A DNA stretch of 5,263 nt from NCBI GenBank assembly GCA_002402025.1, contig NVUU01000094.1:1456-6718 (forward strand), read 5' to 3'. The position numbers and the translations under genes were made by a program. The stretch is from Candidatus Aerophobota bacterium. GTDB lineage: Bacteria; Chlamydiota; Chlamydiia; Chlamydiales; GCA-2402025. Shown piece after piece: positions 1 to 4,952 of this stretch. Position 1 is the first letter of the stretch. Every line of letters starts with the position of its first letter. The notes below the pieces were generated by a model, which was not told the DNA's origin, ran no database searches, and worked only from the letters and a program-made list of their open reading frames with translations.

Positions 1-1597
1 GCTCTACGTATATGCACATCTTAAGCATGATGAAGATCTAGCCGACCAAGATAATAAAGCATTATATGATAATGCCATGCATCTTTATTTCGACTACCAA
101 AGTATTAGCTCCTATATGGAGCCTGAAATCCTACAAATAGAAGAGAGCAAGATTAATGAGTTCCTAAAAGATGAAAACCTACATGAATTTAAATTTTACT
201 TAGAAAGAATTACAAGGCTTAGACCTCATACCTTATCCTCTGATAAAGAGCAGCTCGTCTCTCTTGCGTCAAAAGCCCTTCATGCTCCTGCACAAATTTT
301 TAGTGCTTACAACAACGCCGATTTAACTTTCGAAAAGGTGAAGGATGAAGAGGGGAAAGAGCATGAACTTTCTCAAGGTCTTTACTCCTTATATATGCAA
401 TCCGAAGATAGGGTTCTTAGAAAAAATGCTTTTGAAGCTTTGCATGAAGGTTATAGAGGTTTTGAGAATACAGTTGCTGAGATGCTCAATGGTCAAGTGC
501 AAATGCATATTTTTAATTCAAAGTCTCGTAATTATCCTTCTTGTTTAGACGCTGCACTTTTTCCAAATCAGATCGATCCTAAAGTATACCACTCATTGAT
601 TGAAACGGTGAAAGAGAATATCAGTACTATGCATGACTATGTTTCCTTTAGAAAGGATCACCTGCAAGTAGATAAGATCCATGGTTATGATATGTATGTG
701 TCTTGCTCACCTAATACAGACTTCAAAATGGATTTTGATGAAGCCGTTGAAGTCACTTTAGACTCTGTAAAAATTCTTGGAGAGGATTATCAAAATACTT
801 TGAGAAAGGGGCTCACAGAGCAAAGATGGGTGGATCGCTATGAAAATACACGGAAGAGATCAGGAGCTTACTCTTCTGGTAGCTATGATTCTCATCCCTA
901 TATATTGATGAATTTCAATGGAACACTTAATGATGTGATGACACTTGCTCACGAGGCAGGGCATAGCATGCATTCATACTATAGTGATAAAACACAGCCG
1001 TATCCTTATGCTCAGTATTCTATATTCGTTGCAGAAGTTGCTTCAACCTTTAATGAAGAGCTTGTTTTCAGGCATCTTCTTAAAAACGCAAAAAACGAAA
1101 ATGATAAGATTTATCTTTTAAATCAGAAAATCGATGGGATCAGAGGAACACTCTTTAGACAAGTTCTTTTTGCAGAGTTTGAGTTGAAGATTCATGAGCT
1201 TGCTGAGAGAGGAATGCCTCTTACTGTATCAACTTTAAAAGAACTCTATATGAACCTAAATAGGGAATATTATGGTGACGACTTTTGTCATGACGATCAT
1301 GTACAGTATGAGTTCCTACGTATTCCTCATTTCTATAGCAATTTCTATGTATACCAATATGCAACAGGGATAAGCGCTGCTTTTGATCTTGTTGAAAAAG
1401 TCACAAAATCAAAAGATCCGAGCGATTATTTAAAATTCCTCTCATCAGGGAGTTCTGATTATCCTGTGAGTCTCTTGAAGACAACAGGAGTGGATATGCA
1501 ATCAAAGCACCCGGTTCAGACTCTTATAGATAGATTTAGTGAGCTTACAAAAGAGTTGAAAGCGACAAAATCTAATGCAAATACAATACAGAAATAG
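1..1597 (+). CDS. pepF: Oligoendopeptidase F (M3 family zinc metallopeptidase), 5'-truncated by window edge
   Basis: Cytoplasmic zinc peptidase that cleaves short peptides, probably for peptide recycling. The reading frame is open from base 2, so the gene starts left of the window. The 25 codons before the first ATG (77) already read as PepF (LYVYAHLKHDEDLADQDN resembles the family's 'YxYAxLKxDED' stretch), so that ATG is internal. About 531 residues are visible; full family members are near 600, so roughly 70 are missing. Numbering from the Met at 77, the zinc site HEAGH lies at residues 292-296 (bases 950-964) and the third ligand Glu is at about 320 in AEVAST. The family block NYPSCLDAALFP and the C-terminal IPHFYSNFYVYQYATG segment, which contributes to the substrate pocket in M3 enzymes, are both present. 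The frame is intact to TAG at 1595. The next gene, on the same strand, begins about 60 bases later. The family call is very secure; substrate range cannot be read from sequence. Confidence 0.96.
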   Translation, partial: LYVYAHLKHDEDLADQDNKALYDNAMHLYFDYQSISSYMEPEILQIEESKINEFLKDENLHEFKFYLERITRLRPHTLSSDKEQLVSLASKALHAPAQIFSAYNNADLTFEKVKDEEGKEHELSQGLYSLYMQSEDRVLRKNAFEALHEGYRGFENTVAEMLNGQVQMHIFNSKSRNYPSCLDAALFPNQIDPKVYHSLIETVKENISTMHDYVSFRKDHLQVDKIHGYDMYVSCSPNTDFKMDFDEAVEVTLDSVKILGEDYQNTLRKGLTEQRWVDRYENTRKRSGAYSSGSYDSHPYILMNFNGTLNDVMTLAHEAGHSMHSYYSDKTQPYPYAQYSIFVAEVASTFNEELVFRHLLKNAKNENDKIYLLNQKIDGIRGTLFRQVLFAEFELKIHELAERGMPLTVSTLKELYMNLNREYYGDDFCHDDHVQYEFLRIPHFYSNFYVYQYATGISAAFDLVEKVTKSKDPSDYLKFLSSGSSDYPVSLLKTTGVDMQSKHPVQTLIDRFSELTKELKATKSNANTIQK

Positions 1598-1660
1598 AAA
1601 AATGATTGATGAAAAAACAATTATAGGGTATTTCTTTAGCTACATATTGTGAAGTGGATC

Positions 1661-1945
1661 ATGAGTAAGAAAAAAACAATCAAAGATATATTTACCATTA
1701 TGAACGATAAGGGCCTTCATACAAGACCCGCAACGGAGCTTGTTAGATGTGCTTCTACATTTAAGAGTTCTATCATGCTCAATTATCAAGATTATGCTGT
1801 AAACGCGAAATCTCTTCTTGGAATTTTGATGCTAGCTGCTGCCAAAGGAGCTAAAATTCGTATCGAAGCGGAGGGAGAGGATGCTCAACAAGCAGTGGAT
1901 GCGATACAGAATCTTGCCAAAGGTAAGTTCAACATAAAATACTAG
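1661..1945 (+). CDS. ptsH: Phosphocarrier protein HPr
   Basis: Small phosphocarrier that accepts phosphate from PEP via enzyme I on a histidine and passes it to PTS EIIA domains or regulatory targets. With the ATG at 1661 the protein has 94 residues (usual length 85-90). The active-site block GLHTRPA is at residues 18-24 with His20. The regulatory block KSLLG is at 50-54 with Ser51, exactly 31 residues after the His as in His15/Ser46 of classical HPr, so it should be a substrate for HPr kinase/phosphorylase if the genome has one. An in-frame GTG at 1649 would add MKWI but has no ribosome binding site. The ATG has only a weak one (AAG at 1652-1654, or GGA too close), so the start is moderately certain. 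No enzyme I gene follows; the next gene is convergent. It lies about 63 bases after pepF and may be cotranscribed with it. Confidence 0.94.
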   Translation: MSKKKTIKDIFTIMNDKGLHTRPATELVRCASTFKSSIMLNYQDYAVNAKSLLGILMLAAAKGAKIRIEAEGEDAQQAVDAIQNLAKGKFNIKY

Positions 1946-2358
1946 TAGTCTTGTATTTCAACAAGATTTTCTACGACATCTTTTTTGCAGTAGATAGGTA
2001 TGTTATTCATAAGAGCAAGCGTTAGGCAATCGCTTGGTCTTGCATCAAGCTCTAGAATATGTTTTTTGTTATCGATAGTCTGTTCTGCAAAAAGTCTAGC
2101 AAAGTATACAGTATCTTTTACATCGTAAATGACTGTCTGGAGTAACTTGATTTCAAAACCCTGTAGAAGATTGTTAAAGAGATCGTGGGTATAGGGTCTT
2201 GGTTTTTCTTTATCAGTAAGAAGCATTTGGATGTTTTGCCCTACCTTAGAGTCTGTATAGATCGCAAAGTTCTTATTCAAAGCACTCAAGACAAATACAG
2301 TATAAGACTTGGCCTGCATGATCTTATGAAAAGTTACAGGGATAAGATCTGATGTCAT
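1942..2358 (-). CDS. Bifunctional nuclease domain (DUF151/BFN) protein
   Basis: Member of the DUF151 'bifunctional nuclease' family (Thermotoga TM0160-like; plant BBD proteins have reported RNase/DNase activity). The cellular role in bacteria is not established. The chosen start at 2358 gives 138 residues. The two diagnostic blocks are RPYTHDLF at residues 54-61 (family 'RPxTHDL') and LDARPSDCLTLAL at 104-116 (family 'DARPSDAxALA'), followed by the usual IPIYCKKDVVE tail. A longer frame from 2385 adds nine residues inside the rpiA 3' end. The 2358 ATG is preferred because AGAGGA (2370-2365) sits six bases upstream. The rpiA stop (2362-2360) lies in that spacer, one base before the ATG, so translation is probably coupled to rpiA. 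The stop TAG overlaps the ptsH stop tail-to-tail. No signal peptide or membrane segment is seen. Family assignment is firm; nuclease activity here is inference. Confidence 0.88.
   Translation of the reverse strand: MTSDLIPVTFHKIMQAKSYTVFVLSALNKNFAIYTDSKVGQNIQMLLTDKEKPRPYTHDLFNNLLQGFEIKLLQTVIYDVKDTVYFARLFAEQTIDNKKHILELDARPSDCLTLALMNNIPIYCKKDVVENLVEIQDY
1947..1970 (+). terminator. Possible weak intrinsic terminator for ptsH, inside the opposing gene
   Basis: Directly after the ptsH stop, TCTTGT (1949-1954) and ACAAGA (1961-1966) form a perfect 6-bp inverted repeat with a 6-base loop. It extends outward to 8 bp with one G-U pair (1947-1968). Four T's (1967-1970) follow. The stem is A/T-rich and the T run is short and partly paired, so termination efficiency is doubtful. 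It lies within the last codons of the opposing DUF151 gene, because there is no intergenic space. Confidence 0.35.
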
Positions 2359-2359
2359 A

Positions 2360-3040
2360 TTAGTTCCTCTCTTCAATATGACCATCTTCGTAGGCGATGA
2401 TCACTTTATTTGCCAGATTGAAAAAGAAACCTGTTTCTACAACACCTGGTATATTTATTAACTTTAAATGATCTACTTCTGGTTCATCTAGAAGATGTTC
2501 AAAATAGATATCGTATATAATATTGTTATTGTCTGTGTGATAAATAGAACCGTCTGCACTTTTTCGAATAACACCTTTGAAACCATGCTGATTGATTTTG
2601 TGGATTGTTGCATCAATCCCGAAATGAACGATTTCAACAGGGAGTTTTTGTTTTCCGAGTTTCTCACATGTCTTCGTTTCATCGACAATAATAATTGTTG
2701 ATGAGCTCGTAGATGCTAGGATCTTTTCTCGAAGTAGAGCACCACCACCACCTTTAATCATACGTTTGCTATGATCGATCTCATCAGCACCATCTACTGT
2801 TAAATCGATTTTTGTGATTGTATTGATGTCTTTGAATGTAATGCCGCCAGCTTTTGCTTGTTTCGTAGATCTTTCAGAACTCGAGACAGCAGAAATAGAA
2901 AGACCTTCTTTACATCTTTCAATAAGCCTTTCAATGAAGAAAAAAACGGTAGATCCTGTTCCAATCCCAATGAGCATTCCGTCTTCAATGAGATCAGCAG
3001 CTTTTATGCCTGCAAGTTTCTTGCATTCTTCTAACGTCAT
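2360..3040 (-). CDS. rpiA: Ribose-5-phosphate isomerase A
   Basis: Interconverts ribose 5-phosphate and ribulose 5-phosphate in the non-oxidative pentose phosphate pathway (cytosolic, usually dimeric). The protein has 226 residues against 219 for E. coli RpiA. All active-site blocks are intact: GIGTGST at residues 25-31 (phosphate loop), SSS at 53-55, DGADEID at 83-89, and KGGGGALLREK at 96-106. Asp83, Asp86, Lys96 and Glu105 match E. coli Asp81, Asp84, Lys94 and Glu103 at a constant offset of two, so the enzyme should be active. The start at 3040 is supported by AAGGAG (3054-3049) eight bases upstream. That site overlaps the stop codon of a possible 22-codon ORF just upstream. The DUF151 gene follows after one base, so rpiA is probably the first sizeable gene of a two-gene unit read leftward from the divergent region near 3160. 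Confidence 0.96.
   Translation of the reverse strand: MTLEECKKLAGIKAADLIEDGMLIGIGTGSTVFFFIERLIERCKEGLSISAVSSSERSTKQAKAGGITFKDINTITKIDLTVDGADEIDHSKRMIKGGGGALLREKILASTSSSTIIIVDETKTCEKLGKQKLPVEIVHFGIDATIHKINQHGFKGVIRKSADGSIYHTDNNNIIYDIYFEHLLDEPEVDHLKLINIPGVVETGFFFNLANKVIIAYEDGHIEERN
2365..2370 (-). promoter_or_regulatory. Ribosome binding site of the DUF151 gene, inside the rpiA 3' end
   Basis: On the minus strand AGAGGA is followed by ACTAAT and then ATG at 2358. The site lies in the last rpiA codons, and the rpiA TAA falls in the spacer. This decides the start at 2358 over the upstream in-frame ATG at 2385, and it is the arrangement expected for translational coupling. Confidence 0.75.
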
Positions 3041-3048
3041 ATCTAAGG

Positions 3049-3054
3049 CTCCTT
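3049..3054 (-). promoter_or_regulatory. Ribosome binding site of rpiA, overlapping an upstream stop codon
   Basis: AAGGAG on the minus strand lies eight bases before the rpiA ATG (3040). The first two A's of the site are the last two bases of the TAA (3055-3053) that ends the upstream small frame. A ribosome finishing that frame would therefore stand on the rpiA ribosome binding site. Confidence 0.75.
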
Positions 3055-3121
3055 ATGCCTTATCTTCTAAAATTGCAGGATTCATGACAAGTAAGTTTAC
3101 TGCAATTGCCATACATTTCAT
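3053..3121 (-). CDS. Possible 22-residue upstream sORF / leader peptide of rpiA
   Basis: On the minus strand an ATG at 3121 opens 22 codons ending at TAA 3055-3053. From the second in-frame ATG (3112) it reads MAIAVNLLVMNPAILEDKA. A GGA seven bases upstream of the first ATG (in GTGGAAAAAGAG) could serve as ribosome binding site, and an in-frame GTG at 3133 could lengthen the peptide to 26 residues. Support: a plausible ribosome site, a protein-like hydrophobic-then-acidic composition, and a stop codon that overlaps the rpiA Shine-Dalgarno. Against: frames this short occur by chance, and I do not recognise the peptide. It could be a translated leader coupling to rpiA, a small conserved protein, or the degraded tail of an older gene. 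Confidence 0.35.
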   Translation of the reverse strand: MKCMAIAVNLLVMNPAILEDKA

Positions 3122-3145
3122 CTCTTTTTCCACAAAAGATCTCTT

Positions 3146-3158
3146 TGATTAATAATCA
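3146..3158. promoter_or_regulatory. 13-bp dyad in the rpiA / 110-aa-gene divergent region (candidate operator)
   Basis: TGATTA (3146-3151) and TAATCA (3153-3158) are a perfect inverted repeat around a single A at 3152. It sits near the middle of the only divergent intergenic region of the window and next to -10-like boxes for both directions. The geometry suits a dimeric DNA-binding regulator, but AT-rich dyads of this size arise easily by chance, and no regulator is encoded nearby. Confidence 0.3.
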
Positions 3159-3159
3159 G

Positions 3160-3170
3160 ATTCTATATAG
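3160..3170. promoter_or_regulatory. Overlapping -10-like boxes for divergent transcription
   Basis: On the minus strand TAGAAT (3165-3160) matches the TATAAT consensus at five of six positions and would start transcripts near 3153, about 30 bases before the small frame ahead of rpiA. On the plus strand TATATA (3164-3169), inside the palindrome CTATATAG (3163-3170), would start transcripts near 3176 and give a leader of about 55 bases for the gene at 3232. Neither has a convincing -35 box at the usual spacing: plus-strand TTGATT (3145-3150) is only 13 bases away. These are guesses from position and AT content. Confidence 0.25.
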
Positions 3171-3220
3171 GATGGCAGGGGCGTATGCTTGTTTTGAGCA
3201 GAGCTTGTTTTTCTATACAT

Positions 3221-3225
3221 AAGGG
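3221..3225 (+). promoter_or_regulatory. Ribosome binding site deciding a GTG start
   Basis: AAGGG lies six bases before the GTG at 3232. An in-frame TAA at 3220-3222 rules out any upstream extension, so this site with the GTG is the best start for the 110-residue frame. Confidence 0.6.
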
Positions 3226-3231
3226 TTTGCA

Positions 3232-3564
3232 GTGGAAAAAGAAAGTCAAAATGAAAGCAATAGAAACATTGCTGAAGAAAGCTTAAAAACTAAAAAGGTG
3301 AGAGAGAAGCTCAAAAGACATTTCGAAAAAATTGACGAAGAAATCACCAAGCAAGCACTCAATAGAAAAATCACCGAAATCCACAGATGGATTTCTCGTC
3401 ATGCCATGCAAAGAGTAACTCTTAAGTCAAAGTCAATTTCGTTGTTTGATGAAAATCAAAACACAGCAAGAATCTCTCAAAAAGTTTCTGCTTTTGCCAT
3501 AAAGTTAAAAGGAAAGCTTCTTGAAGAGTCTGAAGAACACTTAGCCATCAATGTCGAAAATTAA
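3232..3564 (+). CDS. Hypothetical charged, helix-rich 110-residue protein (GTG start)
   Basis: I do not recognise this protein. It has 110 residues with no signal peptide or membrane segment, so it is probably cytoplasmic. The composition is unusual: no Pro, Tyr or Cys, a single Gly (94) and a single Trp (53), with abundant Lys, Arg and Glu. That predicts a largely alpha-helical, possibly coiled-coil protein. Basic clusters occupy about residues 19-33 and 44-67 (HRWISRHAMQRV at 51-62), and the tail (98-109) is acidic with EESEEH. Such a profile would suit a nucleic-acid- or protein-binding accessory factor, but nothing more specific can be claimed. The GTG start has an AAGGG ribosome site. 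It is followed after 52 bases by tyrS on the same strand, likely one transcript, and is divergent from rpiA. Its length, ribosome site and gene-sized fit between neighbours argue that it is real. Confidence 0.72.
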   Translation: MEKESQNESNRNIAEESLKTKKVREKLKRHFEKIDEEITKQALNRKITEIHRWISRHAMQRVTLKSKSISLFDENQNTARISQKVSAFAIKLKGKLLEESEEHLAINVEN

Positions 3565-3592
3565 TAGACATTCATAGCAGCTACTTGTAAAA

Positions 3593-3620
3593 TCGTGACA
3601 TACCAGAGGTTATGTCATGA
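3593..3620 (+). promoter_or_regulatory. RNA hairpin at the tyrS start: Shine-Dalgarno in loop, AUG in stem
   Basis: TGACATA (3596-3602) and TATGTCA (3611-3617) are perfect inverted repeats around the 8-base loop CCAGAGGT. The stem continues outward through a G-U pair (3595-3618), C-G (3594-3619) and U-A (3593-3620), giving 10 bp with one wobble. The ribosome site AGAGGT (3605-3610) is in the loop, and all three bases of the tyrS AUG (3617-3619) are in the stem. This could limit initiation until a ribosome, protein or alternative pairing opens it. As DNA it is also a dyad that could be an operator. It is not a T-box: no specifier stem, T-box sequence or terminator is seen. Confidence 0.55.
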
Positions 3621-4894
3621 AAGAAAACATTATCAAGCATCTTAAAAGAAGACAGTTTATTGATGCGCTCACATCTGATGAGCTCATGAAAAGGGCAGAT
3701 AAGCCCCTTAAATTCTATATAGGCTTCGATCCAACAGCAGAATCTCTACATCTTGGCAATCTCGTCGGAATCGTAGCCCTTACCTGGTTCCAGAAATTCG
3801 GTCATACTCCAGTGGTGCTTTTAGGAGGGGCGACTGGGAAAATAGGAGACCCCTCAGGAAAAAGCACAGAAAGACCTGTTCTTACGAAGGAACTTCTTAA
3901 GCACAATGTCTCTTCTATCAAAAAGCAACTTGAAAATTTTTTAGACTTTGATCATCCTTCTGCGAAACCATTAGTTCTGAATAATGATGACTGGTTCTCA
4001 AAAATTTCATTTACTGACTTTTTAAGGGATGTTGGTAAGCAATTTAGAATTGGCGTTATGCTTGGAAAAGAAAGTGTAAGAGCCCGGATTCAATCTAAAG
4101 AAGGTATGAGTTTTACAGAGTTTAGCTACCAGACGTTGCAGGCTTATGACTTTTATCATCTATATAAGGAGCATGACGTTTGCCTTCAAATCGGGGGGAG
4201 CGATCAGTGGGGGAATATCACCGCAGGCATGGATTACACAAAAAAGGAAACAGGTGATTCCGTTTTTGGGATGACTTTTCCTCTTCTAACAAGCAGCGAT
4301 GGAAAGAAATTTGGTAAATCTGAGGGTGGAGCCCTTTGGCTGTCACAAGATCTATGCTCTCCTTATAAATTCTATCAATACCTCTTTAGAGTTGCTGATG
4401 CTGACGTGATCAATCTTCTGAAGATGTTGACTTTTATGGATATCGAAGAAATTGAAGAGCTTGAAAAGCAAATCGATGAGGGAACTCTTCCGCCCAATAC
4501 AGCACAAAAAAAGCTTGCTGAAGAGGTAACCAGATTTGTTCATAAAGAAAAAGGGCTGCAAACAGCTATCAAAGTGACAAAAGCTGCATCTCCTGGATCA
4601 ACAGCTACTCTTGATCTAAGTACTTTAAAGGAAATTAAAGAAGATATTCCTTCTGCGTCTCTTGAAGTAAGTGACGTTGTAGGAAAAAAATATGTAGAAG
4701 TTGTTGTTCAAGCAGAACTTCTTCAATCTAAAGGCGAAGCTGTTAGGCTCATCAAAAATGGTGGCGCCTATTTAAATAATAAAAAAATAGAAGACCCCGC
4801 ATTTATGCTTGAAAAGACAGATTTAATAGGTGGTGAGTTCTTATTAGTAAGTGCTGGAAAAAAGCGAAGAATGCTAATCGAAGTAACAAAATAA
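3617..4894 (+). CDS. tyrS: Tyrosyl-tRNA synthetase
   Basis: Class I aminoacyl-tRNA synthetase that activates tyrosine with ATP and charges tRNA-Tyr in the cytoplasm, normally as a homodimer. The protein has 425 residues, typical of the bacterial TyrRS type. Visible blocks are FDPTAESLHLGN at residues 37-48, with the HIGH-type signature HLGN at 45-48; LLGGATGKIGDPSGKSTER just after it; the QIGGSDQWGNI tyrosine/ATP-site block; and the KMSKS-type loop KFGKS at 231-235. The C-terminal part, from about residue 356, is an S4-like RNA-binding domain (AVRLIKNGGAYLNNKKI). Nothing essential is missing. The start at 3617 follows AGAGGT by six bases; an ATG at 3612 is out of frame and stops immediately. 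The start codon lies in a hairpin stem, listed separately. The 110-residue gene lies 52 bases upstream on the same strand; a secreted-protein gene follows after 58 bases. Confidence 0.97.
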   Translation: MKENIIKHLKRRQFIDALTSDELMKRADKPLKFYIGFDPTAESLHLGNLVGIVALTWFQKFGHTPVVLLGGATGKIGDPSGKSTERPVLTKELLKHNVSSIKKQLENFLDFDHPSAKPLVLNNDDWFSKISFTDFLRDVGKQFRIGVMLGKESVRARIQSKEGMSFTEFSYQTLQAYDFYHLYKEHDVCLQIGGSDQWGNITAGMDYTKKETGDSVFGMTFPLLTSSDGKKFGKSEGGALWLSQDLCSPYKFYQYLFRVADADVINLLKMLTFMDIEEIEELEKQIDEGTLPPNTAQKKLAEEVTRFVHKEKGLQTAIKVTKAASPGSTATLDLSTLKEIKEDIPSASLEVSDVVGKKYVEVVVQAELLQSKGEAVRLIKNGGAYLNNKKIEDPAFMLEKTDLIGGEFLLVSAGKKRRMLIEVTK

Positions 4895-4908
4895 TAATTG
4901 ATATATTA

Positions 4909-4923
4909 CTAGATTTTATCTAG
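4909..4923. promoter_or_regulatory. Inverted repeat in the tyrS downstream gap
   Basis: CTAGAT (4909-4914) and ATCTAG (4918-4923) form a perfect 6-bp inverted repeat with a TTT loop, 15 bases after the tyrS stop. The stem is AT-rich and no T run follows directly (the next is TTTT at 4932-4935), so it is a poor intrinsic terminator. It could instead be an operator or part of the promoter of the next gene: TTGATA at 4898-4903 is -35-like but has no good -10 partner. The function is undecided. Confidence 0.3.
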
Positions 4924-4937
4924 CGTTGTGCTTTTCC

Positions 4938-4944
4938 AAGGAGG
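4938..4944 (+). promoter_or_regulatory. Strong ribosome binding site of the 3' secreted-protein gene
   Basis: AAGGAGG, a full consensus site, lies eight bases before the ATG at 4953. It is the strongest ribosome site in the window. The nearer ATG at 4946 is in another frame, only one base from the site, and hits a stop after 26 codons. Confidence 0.8.
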
Positions 4945-4952
4945 CATGAGTT

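Noticed and set aside
77..79. ATG at 77 as the pepF start
   Set aside because: The frame is open to the window edge, and the 25 codons upstream match the PepF family, so this Met is internal.
1606..1634. Promoter before ptsH (TTGATG, 17-base spacer, TATTTC)
   Set aside because: The -10 matches only three of six positions, which is no better than chance in AT-rich DNA.
1649..1660. GTG at 1649 as the ptsH start (98 residues)
   Set aside because: It has no ribosome binding site and the extra MKWI is not part of HPr; the ATG at 1661 fits the family better.
2359..2385. ATG at 2385 as the DUF151 start
   Set aside because: It would overlap rpiA by 26 bases. The ATG at 2358 has AGAGGA at ideal spacing, and the family homology does not need the extra nine residues.
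2488..2988. Other 62-68 codon frames on both strands within rpiA, and similar ones inside pepF (345-548) and tyrS (4352-4561)
   Set aside because: All are shadows in alternative frames of well-supported genes, without independent ribosome sites or protein features.
2814..3152. 112-codon plus-strand frame opposite rpiA
   Set aside because: It is the antisense of rpiA and its leader region. rpiA is unmistakable, and the frame has low-complexity Ser/Ile-rich sequence with no family resemblance.
3565..3616. T-box riboswitch upstream of tyrS
   Set aside because: The 52-base gap is far too short, and no specifier loop, T-box consensus or terminator/antiterminator is present.
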